Of a stretch of 53,351 bases of DNA, positions 42,529 through 49,968 are shown piece by piece. A program made the position numbers and the translations under genes. The notes beneath the pieces are model-generated. The model saw only the letters and a program-made list of their open reading frames with translations. It did not search any database and was not told the origin of the DNA. The stretch comes from a bacterium (GTDB taxonomy: Bacteria > Campylobacterota > Campylobacteria > Campylobacterales > Sulfurimonadaceae). How positions within the stretch are numbered: the first letter of the stretch is position 1; each line of letters opens with the position of its first letter. The stretch lies in the NCBI GenBank assembly GCA_018824305.1, contig JAHJGM010000006.1, positions 1-53,351 on the forward strand, written 5' to 3'.

Positions 42529-44238
42529 TTGAAAAAGATTTTTAAACGATATTTACCATATGTAAAAGAGTATAAACTACAGTATCTTTTAGTACTAGTT
42601 GGCATTATTATGACCGTGGCGGCAACTACTGCAACAGCCCAAATCATGCAGCCGCTGATGGATAAAATGTTTATTCAGCGTGATGAGAAAATGCTTTTTC
42701 TTATTCCAGTAGGATTGGTTGGTATATATTTTATCAAATCACTCGGTAGTTACATGCAATCAGTTTTTATGAGTTACATTGGTCAGCATATAGTTTCGCG
42801 TTTTAGGGAACTTCTTTTAGATAAAATTATAAAACTTGATATGAGTTTTCTATATTTAAATCGAAGCGGAGAATTGATCTCCCGTGTTACTAATGATATA
42901 GGTAGAATAGAGTATTTTGTATCAAATATGCTCCCTGAACTTTTTCGTGAGACTATGACTGTTATTGCACTGATAGGATATGTTGTATACCTAAATCCCA
43001 CACTTGCTTTTTATTCTCTTATTCTGGTGCCCTTAATTATCTATCCATTAATGGCAATAGCAAGAAAATTAAAAAAATATTCTCATCGTTCACAAGAAAA
43101 AAATGCAGATGTCGTGACAAGACTTACGGAGGTTTTCAATAATAGCGAGATTATAAAAGCTAATGCTACCGAAATGTATGAGATCAACCGTTTTAGTCAA
43201 GAGAATTGGAAATTTTTTAAGATTAATATGAAATCTGTTTATGTAGGAGAACTTGTTTCACCGATCATGGAGATAATCGGCGCTGTCGGATTGGCTGCGG
43301 TTATTTTTGTCGGTGGACACGAGGTTTACAATAATCATATGAGCGTAGGGGAGTTTACTGCATTTTTAACGGCTGTAGGATTGGTATTTCAGCCTATTCG
43401 CCGTATTAGTTCAATCTATCGTAAGATACAAGATGCCGTAGCTGCGAGTGAAAGGGTATTTGAGATACTTGATACAAACAATGACATCATTGACGGGAAA
43501 GTTGTTTTAGAGGAAGATATCAAGTCGATAGAGTTTTCGGATGTAGAGCTTCAATACCATAATAAAAAAGCTCTTAGAAATGTAAGTTTCAGTGTACAAG
43601 AGGGACAAAATATTGCACTTGTCGGAGACAGCGGCGGCGGGAAAAGTTCACTTATTAATCTTATCCTTCGTTTTTATGATACATCAAATGGCCAGATACT
43701 CATAAATGGCAAAGATATAAAAGAGTACACGCAAAAATCTCTTCGTCATCATATCTCGCTTGTATCTCAGCGTGTCTATATATTTCAAGATTCTCTTGCG
43801 GCAAACGTTGCTTATGGTCAGGAGATAGATAAAGAACATGTAAACTATGCGCTAGAACTTGCAGATGCTTCAGAGTTTGCAAATAGTCTTGATAATGGTA
43901 TTGATACGATGATGGAGGAGTTTGGTTCAAATCTTTCAGGCGGACAGCGTCAGCGTATCGCTATTGCACGTGCTATCTATAAACATGCTTCTCTTTTACT
44001 TTTTGATGAGGCAACGAGTGCATTGGATAATGAGAGTGAAAAACGCATTCAAAATGCTCTTAAAAACTATGCTAAAGATAAGATAACGATAACGATTGCG
44101 CACAGACTTAGTACAATTGAAGATGCCGATACGATCTTAGTTTTTCAAGCAGGTAAAATAGTGGCAAGTGGAACGCATGAAGAGCTTTTAGAAAGTTCTG
44201 ATATCTATAAAAAATTAGCAGGAAGATTAGAGAGTTAA
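42529..44238 (+). CDS. msbA: Lipid A-core ABC flippase MsbA
   Basis: A 569-aa half-transporter: six membrane helices (1-310) and a nucleotide-binding domain with Walker A GDSGGGKSS, signature LSGGQRQR, Walker B LLLFDEATSALD and the switch histidine in TIAHRLS. It flips core-lipid A across the inner membrane in an ATP-driven cycle as a homodimer. TTG start with AAAAGG upstream. Other lipid exporters of this family cannot be ruled out, but the LPS context supports MsbA. Confidence 0.9.
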   Translation: MKKIFKRYLPYVKEYKLQYLLVLVGIIMTVAATTATAQIMQPLMDKMFIQRDEKMLFLIPVGLVGIYFIKSLGSYMQSVFMSYIGQHIVSRFRELLLDKIIKLDMSFLYLNRSGELISRVTNDIGRIEYFVSNMLPELFRETMTVIALIGYVVYLNPTLAFYSLILVPLIIYPLMAIARKLKKYSHRSQEKNADVVTRLTEVFNNSEIIKANATEMYEINRFSQENWKFFKINMKSVYVGELVSPIMEIIGAVGLAAVIFVGGHEVYNNHMSVGEFTAFLTAVGLVFQPIRRISSIYRKIQDAVAASERVFEILDTNNDIIDGKVVLEEDIKSIEFSDVELQYHNKKALRNVSFSVQEGQNIALVGDSGGGKSSLINLILRFYDTSNGQILINGKDIKEYTQKSLRHHISLVSQRVYIFQDSLAANVAYGQEIDKEHVNYALELADASEFANSLDNGIDTMMEEFGSNLSGGQRQRIAIARAIYKHASLLLFDEATSALDNESEKRIQNALKNYAKDKITITIAHRLSTIEDADTILVFQAGKIVASGTHEELLESSDIYKKLAGRLES

Positions 44239-44244
44239 AAAGTT

Positions 44245-44275
44245 CTTACATGTAAGGAATCTCCTTACATGTAAG
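44245..44275. repeat. Two tandem copies of palindrome CTTACATGTAAG
   Basis: CTTACATGTAAG occurs at 44245-44256 and 44264-44275, 19 bp apart, in the 52-base spacer between msbA and ccoG. Each copy is a perfect 12-bp palindrome and contains the octamer TACATGTA, which is over-represented throughout this window. Confidence 0.85.
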
Positions 44276-44281
44276 TATAGT

Positions 44282-44307
44282 AAAGAGAGGCTACTCAGTC
44301 TCTCTTT
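44282..44307 (+). terminator. Terminator after msbA, overlapping ccoG end
   Basis: AAAGAGAG pairs with CTCTCTTT over 8 bp with a 10-base loop, followed by TT; the U-rich 3-prime arm gives a CTCTCTTTTT tail for plus-strand transcripts. The hairpin includes the ccoG stop codon, so it may also act weakly on the convergent ccoG transcript. Confidence 0.65.
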
Positions 44308-45745
44308 TTAAAACATCTTCGCGAGGAAAAGTAAATGTTGCTTTTCTAAATACGACTATTTTATCTATTATCTTTCCATCTTTGTCTAAAGCATACGCTT
44401 TAATAGTGATAGGGATAACAGTATCTTTGCTCGGATCATCAACTAGCATATCCGTTGTGTAGAGTGTAACGATCTTTTTCTTTTTGACATCCGGTTTTAC
44501 ATCAAACGGTTTTGTAGGCTGCTCGATCTTGATTTTACCCTCCATGCCTTTTGGCGGGATGATATCAAAGTAAAAATCATAATCTTTATCTTGCGTATTT
44601 TGAAGCAAGAATATATAAGAGTTTTTAACGTCATATTTTCCATTGTCTAGCTTTTCAATAGCATAAAGACGAGTCTCTTTGTTAATGTTTAAAAGCATGT
44701 GCTCTTTTTTGCTTCCCATAAGCCCTATAATAACAGCTAAAATAACCAATATAATCGTATAACCTATGATTTTAGGTCTGAAATATCTTGTTTTTCCGGC
44801 TTGTTCTAAGATCTCACGTTCACTTGACCATACGACAAGACTCTCTTTTCCAAGATCCCCCATGACTTTAGTACAGGCATCAACACACTCTAAACAGTTG
44901 ATACACTCTAATTGCAAGCCTTGGCGAATGTCGATATGCGTCGGACAAACTGTCACACAGCTTAGACAAGTAGTACACTCTGCATTTGGATTTACTTCTA
45001 AGAGATCTTTTTGCTTCGTAAATACAAGCTCTTTATTTTCATTATATACTTCTCCACCACGGTGAGGGTTATAGATCGCCATAACTGTATCTTCATCATA
45101 TAAAACAGACTGGATTCTAGAATATGGACAAACATAAACACAGAAGTTCTCTTTTAAGAAAATGATGTCATAGATCAAAAAGCCTACAACACCGATCATA
45201 AAGCCCATCATGACCATATGGTCTGCCGGATTTTTTATGTACTGGAAAAAATCTTCCGGCGGAATAAAGAACCATAAAAAGTCAGCTGCCGCAATAGTCG
45301 CAAGTACGATCCAAAGTGTCAAAGCGATAACTTTTTTCACTTTGTTTTCAGCTTTGCTCATATCCGGTTCTTGCTGCTTGTTTTTGATACGTTTGCGAAG
45401 TCTTAAAATTGTAGTCTCGATCAGGTCGCGGTAAATAACGCGAAAAACAGTTTGAGGACATATCCATCCACAAAATACGCGTCCGCCAAGAACTGTCATA
45501 CCAAATACGCCTAAAAACAGCATCATCAATAAAAATGGCATAAGATACATCTCTTGCATATCAAATTGCACAAATCCTAAGTGAAGTTTCAGTTTATCAA
45601 AACTAAGTAAAAATAGATGATTGCCATCTATTGTGATCCATGGAATTGAAAGAGCTAAGATAGTCGCGATTGCAAATACGACATATCTCATCTTTCTCCA
45701 TGCTATTCCTGTATTTTTTGGCATAGGCTTTGAATCTGTAGCCAT
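44291..45745 (-). CDS. ccoG: cbb3 oxidase accessory iron-sulfur protein CcoG (RdxA/FixG)
   Basis: A 484-aa polytopic membrane protein with two ferredoxin-like 4Fe-4S sites (CTTCLSCVTVCP and CINCLECVDAC), plus CGWICP and NFCVYVCP. CcoG-type proteins reduce copper for cbb3 oxidase maturation, working with CcoI and CcoS encoded 40 kb away in this window. The C-terminal immunoglobulin-like periplasmic domain is present. A strong AAGGAG precedes the ATG. It starts 10 bases after the stop of the recombinase-like gene, so the two are probably one transcript and the upstream promoter/operator controls ccoG. Confidence 0.95.
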   Translation of the reverse strand: MATDSKPMPKNTGIAWRKMRYVVFAIATILALSIPWITIDGNHLFLLSFDKLKLHLGFVQFDMQEMYLMPFLLMMLFLGVFGMTVLGGRVFCGWICPQTVFRVIYRDLIETTILRLRKRIKNKQQEPDMSKAENKVKKVIALTLWIVLATIAAADFLWFFIPPEDFFQYIKNPADHMVMMGFMIGVVGFLIYDIIFLKENFCVYVCPYSRIQSVLYDEDTVMAIYNPHRGGEVYNENKELVFTKQKDLLEVNPNAECTTCLSCVTVCPTHIDIRQGLQLECINCLECVDACTKVMGDLGKESLVVWSSEREILEQAGKTRYFRPKIIGYTIILVILAVIIGLMGSKKEHMLLNINKETRLYAIEKLDNGKYDVKNSYIFLLQNTQDKDYDFYFDIIPPKGMEGKIKIEQPTKPFDVKPDVKKKKIVTLYTTDMLVDDPSKDTVIPITIKAYALDKDGKIIDKIVVFRKATFTFPREDVLKRETE

Positions 45746-45755
45746 GTGTTTCTCC

Positions 45756-46400
45756 TTAATTTGTTGTTATCGGACAAGTGATTTTGCTTATCACCGTCTC
45801 TTCTGCATTTTCTGGTTCATTGTGAACTAACGAGCCTGAAGCGACCTCTTTTAATTCACGGGACTCTATATAATCTTTTAACGAACTGCGGCTTACGCCT
45901 ATTAATCTTGCGATTTCGCTTACACTTTGATTTGATTTGATATAAGATAATATCTCATTATGGTATTTGTCAAATTTTGATGATGAACGACTCCCTTTTG
46001 GTCTACCTATAGACTTCTTTGAACCTTCTTGAAGAGTCTGTCGAAGCTGATCGATAAGACCTAAAACCAGCATTACATCGCTCTTGCAACTAATTATAAC
46101 AGATTGTTTGACAAAGTGGACTTCATATCCATTTTTTAGTAAACAGCTGAACATTTGAACAGCATCTTCCATATTTGTACTAAGAACCCAAGTGTCATAA
46201 ACCAAAAGAGTTCCGCCTGCTGCATTTTTAAAGTATGAAGCGACTTCATCCCTTTCCTGCAAGCGTTTATTCTGAGATTTGTGGTCTATAAATTCATCAT
46301 CTATCTCTATCCCTTTTTGTTGTGCATACAAATTTATCGCTTTTAATTGTTCATATGCAGCTTCAAAATTTTTATCAGAACGAATATAAGCATGAATCAT
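45756..46400 (-). CDS. Catalytically degenerate serine-recombinase-like DNA-binding protein
   Basis: A 214-aa protein with the resolvase N-terminal fold (1-125), then GRPKGSRSS (132-140), a minor-groove arm as in Hin, and a helix-turn-helix SEIARLIGVSRSSLKDYIE (161-179). Compared with gamma-delta resolvase, Y5/R7 align with Y6/R8, but the catalytic Ser10 position is D9 (S8 is next to it), and the DRLGR motif is DTWVL, losing R68 and R71. R50 may match R45. It therefore probably cannot recombine DNA but can still dimerise and bind it. Directly upstream of ccoG. The ATG has GGAG 13 bases away. A functional invertase is the less likely alternative. Confidence 0.8.
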   Translation of the reverse strand: MIHAYIRSDKNFEAAYEQLKAINLYAQQKGIEIDDEFIDHKSQNKRLQERDEVASYFKNAAGGTLLVYDTWVLSTNMEDAVQMFSCLLKNGYEVHFVKQSVIISCKSDVMLVLGLIDQLRQTLQEGSKKSIGRPKGSRSSSKFDKYHNEILSYIKSNQSVSEIARLIGVSRSSLKDYIESRELKEVASGSLVHNEPENAEETVISKITCPITTN

Positions 46401-46430
46401 AATAACGGTAAAACTCCTTCAACTTTTTAG

Positions 46431-46465
46431 TTTCATCGTCATTATACATTATTGTGACGATGAAA
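46431..46465 (-). promoter_or_regulatory. 11-bp inverted repeat operator bracketing the -10 box
   Basis: TTTCATCGTCA (46431-46441) and TGACGATGAAA (46455-46465) form a perfect 11-bp inverted repeat with a 13-base spacer. The minus-strand TATAAT lies between and touches one arm. Further half-site-like CGTCA copies lie at 46490-46494 and 46504-46508. This is a likely binding site for the recombinase-like protein or another dimeric regulator. Confidence 0.7.
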
Positions 46466-46470
46466 GTCAA
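46441..46470 (-). promoter_or_regulatory. Sigma-70-type promoter of the recombinase-like/ccoG operon
   Basis: On the minus strand TTGACT (46470-46465) and TATAAT (46446-46441) are separated by 18 bases. Predicted transcription start is near 46434, giving a leader of about 33 bases with the GGAG ribosome-binding site. The inverted repeat covers the spacer and the start site. Confidence 0.6.
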
Positions 46471-46598
46471 TAAAAAAAATACTTTTTTACGTCAATATTG
46501 GTTCGTCATAATTTTTGTATTACAATCAAAAATCATCTGCCTCACAAGAGGTCGGCTTCAGCGCCTTTGCAGTTTGCATTTTTCTTTAATATCTTTGA

Positions 46599-46604
46599 TA
46601 TAAT
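46599..46604 (+). promoter_or_regulatory. -10 box directly before the LapB-like gene
   Basis: TTTGATATAAT ends seven bases before the ATG at 46612. With the usual spacing, transcription would begin at or one base before the start codon, so the mRNA could be leaderless. Confidence 0.4.
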
Positions 46605-46611
46605 CACAGGT

Positions 46612-47655
46612 ATGAATACACTGTTTATTGAATACAGAGACCCGCTTTTTGGGATCATCGTTTTTTTTGTCATAATTTTCGTTATAGCGTTATTTAGCTA
46701 TTGGTGGGGGCGTTTTAAGGCGAAGGATGACCATCGGCATCTTGACAAGTTTCTAAACCAGTTTAAAACTCCGCCGACGCAGACAGAGATCAAAGAGCTT
46801 ATATCTTCGTCAAAAATATCTTCAAAATCCTGGCTTCTTCTTGCAGACTCTTACTCTCAAAACGGAGAGTTTGAAAAAAGTATAGAGATCTATCATGAGC
46901 TTTTAGCCAATAAACAAAATGATTCCAATAAAAAAGAGATCATGTTCCTGCTTGGAAAAACTTACTTTAAAGCAGGTTTTTTGGAAAGAAGCAAAAATGT
47001 ATTTTTAGAGATATTAAAAGCAAGCCCTAGAACACCACAGGCTTTGCGTTATCTTCTTCTTATATATGAACATCTGCGGGATTATAAATCTGCACTAAAT
47101 GTTTTGGAACCCTTGGATGAGCTAGGTGAAGATGTGAAAAATGACAAAATATACCTAGAGTGCATCCTGCTTTTAAATGATTTTTCCATAGATGAAGATG
47201 AAAAGATACAAAAACTTATAGAGATATATAAAACTCACCGAAGACTTACGTATCTTATATTTGAGTATCTTTTCAGAAAAAATATCAAATATGCATGGCA
47301 GCATCTAGATCAATCCCAATGTCAAAAAGTGAGTGATCTGTTATGGAATCTAGACAAGGATTCTATCGATTTAGATATAATTTCACAGAATGTATATTTA
47401 CGAGAGCTTTTTAGCGCAAAAGGTTTTGTAAATATGGAAAAAGGCAGTAGCGTCTTTGAGTTTGATCTGTTGATAAATCTCAGAAAAAGCGATTATAAAG
47501 GGGCTACGCTTACATTTGAGTATATCTGTAAAAACTGTAAACAGATATATCCGTTTGCGTTTCATAGATGTCCGAACTGTCATTCGATAGACTCTGTGGT
47601 ATGCGAGCCGATTATTTCTAGGGAATATAGTGAAAACAATAACTCTTTTCAGTGA
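46612..47655 (+). CDS. LapB/YciM-like TPR protein with rubredoxin-type zinc finger
   Basis: A 347-aa protein with one N-terminal membrane helix (about 11-31, then WWGRFKAK), about five TPR repeats (SWLLLADSYSQNGEFEKSIEIY and following), and a C-terminal metal site CKNC...CPNC. This layout matches E. coli LapB, which binds FtsH and controls LpxC turnover and hence LPS amounts. Assignment rests on architecture. An in-frame ATG at 46498 would add 38 residues lacking any expected motif, so I start at 46612. Its end overlaps rnhA by 26 bases. Confidence 0.75.
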   Translation: MNTLFIEYRDPLFGIIVFFVIIFVIALFSYWWGRFKAKDDHRHLDKFLNQFKTPPTQTEIKELISSSKISSKSWLLLADSYSQNGEFEKSIEIYHELLANKQNDSNKKEIMFLLGKTYFKAGFLERSKNVFLEILKASPRTPQALRYLLLIYEHLRDYKSALNVLEPLDELGEDVKNDKIYLECILLLNDFSIDEDEKIQKLIEIYKTHRRLTYLIFEYLFRKNIKYAWQHLDQSQCQKVSDLLWNLDKDSIDLDIISQNVYLRELFSAKGFVNMEKGSSVFEFDLLINLRKSDYKGATLTFEYICKNCKQIYPFAFHRCPNCHSIDSVVCEPIISREYSENNNSFQ

Positions 47656-48061
47656 CGGAAGTGCTCTTGGCAATCCTGGACCCGGCGGTTTTGGAACGAT
47701 CCTTCGATATAATGATGTTGAAAAGATCATAAGCGGCGGAGAAGCATTTACAACGAATAACCGTATGGAACTCAAGGGTGTTATCGAAGGATTAAAAGCT
47801 CTAAAAGAACCTTGCAAAGTCGAGGTCATCTCAGATTCCTCTTACGTGATAAAAGGGATCAATGAGTGGCTTGATGGCTGGATAGCAAGAGATTTCAAAA
47901 AAGTTAAAAATCCCGATCTTTGGCAGGAGTACATAACAGTCTCAAAGCCGCATAAAATAAAAGGAACGTGGGTGCGAGGACATAACGGTCACGATGAAAA
48001 TGAGAAGTGCGATATTATTGCAAAAGAGGAAGCCGAAAAACAAAAAAGGCTGGCAAATTAA
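47630..48061 (+). CDS. rnhA: Ribonuclease HI
   Basis: Removes RNA from RNA-DNA hybrids. 143 aa, the usual size. Catalytic carboxylates are in FSDGSALGNPGPGG (D9), MELKGVIEGL (Glu), ISDSSYVIKG (Asp) and the late HDENEKCDIIAKEEA (Asp); VRGHNGHDENE carries the conserved His loop. GTG start lies inside the end of the LapB-like gene, suggesting coupling; GGGAATATA precedes it. Confidence 0.95.
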   Translation: MKTITLFSDGSALGNPGPGGFGTILRYNDVEKIISGGEAFTTNNRMELKGVIEGLKALKEPCKVEVISDSSYVIKGINEWLDGWIARDFKKVKNPDLWQEYITVSKPHKIKGTWVRGHNGHDENEKCDIIAKEEAEKQKRLAN

Positions 48062-48076
48062 AAATTTAGGAGTATC

Positions 48077-48748
48077 ATGGAGTCGTTAGAAAAAACGCTG
48101 GGTTACAAGTTCAAAGACCAACAGCTCCTTATTGAAGCGCTGACACACAAAAGTCATAAGCAGCCCTACGATAATGAGCGTCTTGAATTCCTTGGAGACG
48201 CAGTACTGGATTTGGTCGTAGGTGAATATCTTTATAAAAAGTTTCCAAAATCAGATGAGGGAAAACTTTCAAAGATCAGAGCATCCTTAGTCAATGAAGA
48301 GGGGTTTAATAAGCTTGCAAATGTCTTGAAGCTGGGTGATTATATATTCCTGTCAAATGCAGAGGAGAACAATGACGGAAGAACAAAACCCTCACTTCTT
48401 TCAAACGCGTTTGAGGCGCTTATGGGTGCAATATATCTTGAATCAGGGCTTGCAAAGGTTCAAAAAATCACTATCAAACTAATAGAAGAAAATTACGAAG
48501 AGATATCTTTGGATTCACTTTTTCGTGATTATAAGACAACGCTTCAAGAATTGACTCAGGCACATTTTGGTGTTACTCCTGAGTATCGTCTTGTTGGAAG
48601 CAAAGGACCTGATCACAAAAAAGAGTTTGAAGTAGCAGTGATGATAGAGAATAAAGAGTATGCCAAAGCGGTCGGTAAAAGTAAAAAAGTAGCGCAACAA
48701 GAAGCTGCATTTATCGCCATAGAGATTTTACAAAAGGAACTTTCATGA
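48077..48748 (+). CDS. rnc: Ribonuclease III
   Basis: Double-stranded-RNA endonuclease for rRNA and mRNA processing. 223 aa with the RNase III signature [20 protein letters not shown] and a C-terminal dsRNA-binding domain ([23 protein letters not shown] and [15 protein letters not shown]). Strong AGGAG ribosome-binding site 7 bases before ATG. Follows rnhA by 15 bases and overlaps aroC by ATGA, an arrangement common in Campylobacterota. Confidence 0.97.
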   Translation: MESLEKTLGYKFKDQQLLIEALTHKSHKQPYDNERLEFLGDAVLDLVVGEYLYKKFPKSDEGKLSKIRASLVNEEGFNKLANVLKLGDYIFLSNAEENNDGRTKPSLLSNAFEALMGAIYLESGLAKVQKITIKLIEENYEEISLDSLFRDYKTTLQELTQAHFGVTPEYRLVGSKGPDHKKEFEVAVMIENKEYAKAVGKSKKVAQQEAAFIAIEILQKELS

Positions 48749-49818
48749 ACCGTTTCGGACAAAGATTTAGCTTCAGCACTTTTGGAGAATCTCACGGAAA
48801 AGCGCTTGGATGTATCGTGGATGGAGTTCCGGCAGGACTGTTTATAGATGAGGCATTTATTCAAAGCGAACTTGACCGTAGAAAACCGGGCAAAAGCAAG
48901 TTTGAAACAGCACGTCAAGAGGATGATAAAGTCGAGATACTAAGCGGTGTTTTTGAAGGGATTTCTACAGGAACTCCTATCGCGATGGTTATTTACAATA
49001 CTAACCAAAAATCAAAAGACTACTCAAACATCAAAGACGTATTTCGTCCGGGACATGCCGACTTTACCTACTTTCATAAATACGGTATCCGCGATTACAG
49101 AGGCGGTGGACGTTCATCTGCAAGAGAAACTGCCGCTCGTGTGGCAGCAGGGGCAATCGCAAAACTGATGTTAAAACAGCTTGATATCGAAGTAGTCAGC
49201 GGGATCTGTGAAATAGATGGCATAAAAGCTGAGAATTTTGATTATGAGTATGCAAAAGAGAGCATCATCTATGCTCTTGATGCAAAGGTCGAAGAGGCTC
49301 AAAAAGATGCCGTTATGAAAGCCAAAGAGGCGCATGACTCGGTAGGCGGTGTTTCTCGCGTTGTGATAAAAGGCTCGCCTGTAGGGCTTGGCGAACCATT
49401 GTATTATAAGATGGACGCAATTTTGGCAGACGCGATGATGGGTATCAACGCCGTAAAAGCAGTAGAGATAGGTGATGGCATAAGCAGTGCTAGTCTTCGC
49501 GGTTCGCAGAACAATGATCCTATCCGTGTAAACGGTTTTGAATCAAACCACGCAGGCGGCATACTCGGCGGTATCACTAACGGTGAAGATATCATATTAA
49601 ATGTATATTTTAAACCTACGCCTTCAATTTTTCAAGAGCAGCATACCATTACATGTAACAATGAAGAGGTCGATTTTTCACTTAAAGGGCGTCATGACCC
49701 ATGTGTGGCGATTCGTGGCACTATTGTGTGTGAAGCGATGGCTGCAATCGTCGTAGCTGATATGGTTTTACTAAATATGGGAAGAACTATGACAGGCGTG
49801 AAAAATTACTACAAATAA
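48745..49818 (+). CDS. aroC: Chorismate synthase
   Basis: Last step of the shikimate pathway, EPSP to chorismate, with reduced FMN. 357 aa. Signatures: [19 protein letters not shown] near the N terminus, [14 protein letters not shown], the [18 protein letters not shown] flavin/substrate loop, and the late [10 protein letters not shown]. Starts as ATGA with the rnc stop. Followed by hairpins and a 150-base gap before thrS. Confidence 0.97.
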   Translation: MNRFGQRFSFSTFGESHGKALGCIVDGVPAGLFIDEAFIQSELDRRKPGKSKFETARQEDDKVEILSGVFEGISTGTPIAMVIYNTNQKSKDYSNIKDVFRPGHADFTYFHKYGIRDYRGGGRSSARETAARVAAGAIAKLMLKQLDIEVVSGICEIDGIKAENFDYEYAKESIIYALDAKVEEAQKDAVMKAKEAHDSVGGVSRVVIKGSPVGLGEPLYYKMDAILADAMMGINAVKAVEIGDGISSASLRGSQNNDPIRVNGFESNHAGGILGGITNGEDIILNVYFKPTPSIFQEQHTITCNNEEVDFSLKGRHDPCVAIRGTIVCEAMAAIVVADMVLLNMGRTMTGVKNYYK

Positions 49819-49820
49819 AC

Positions 49821-49867
49821 CTGCATTTACTCTTACATGCAGGGTGCCAAAGCTAAGCCTGGGCACC
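49821..49867 (+). terminator. Two adjacent hairpins after aroC
   Basis: CTGCAT (49821-49826) pairs with ATGCAG (49837-49842), and immediately after it GGTGCC (49843-49848) pairs with GGCACC (49862-49867). Both lie within 50 bases of the aroC stop. The sequence TTGTTAC that follows is only weakly U-rich, so this is a probable but not certain terminator for the lapB-like/rnhA/rnc/aroC operon. Confidence 0.5.
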
Positions 49868-49932
49868 TTGTTACAAAAATTCATTCAATATAAAGCAATT
49901 TTTAGGCATAATGCAAAAATTTTAAAAATAGA

Positions 49933-49950
49933 CGTACCCCACAGGGTATG
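49933..49950 (+). promoter_or_regulatory. Short hairpin in the thrS leader
   Basis: CGTACCC pairs with GGGTATG (one G-U) around a CACA loop, ending 18 bases before the thrS GTG. The ribosome-binding site AGGA follows at 49957-49960. In other bacteria thrS leaders carry translational operators; this short hairpin could be part of one. A likely -10 is GGCATAAT just upstream (49904-49911). Confidence 0.35.
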
Positions 49951-49968
49951 TAGTATAGGACAATAGTA

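Noticed and set aside
46498-46611. N-terminal extension of the LapB-like protein from the ATG at 46498
   Set aside because: The extra 38 residues are basic/hydrophobic without family match and include the region of the likely promoter; MNTLFIEYRD followed by the membrane helix is the LapB-like start.
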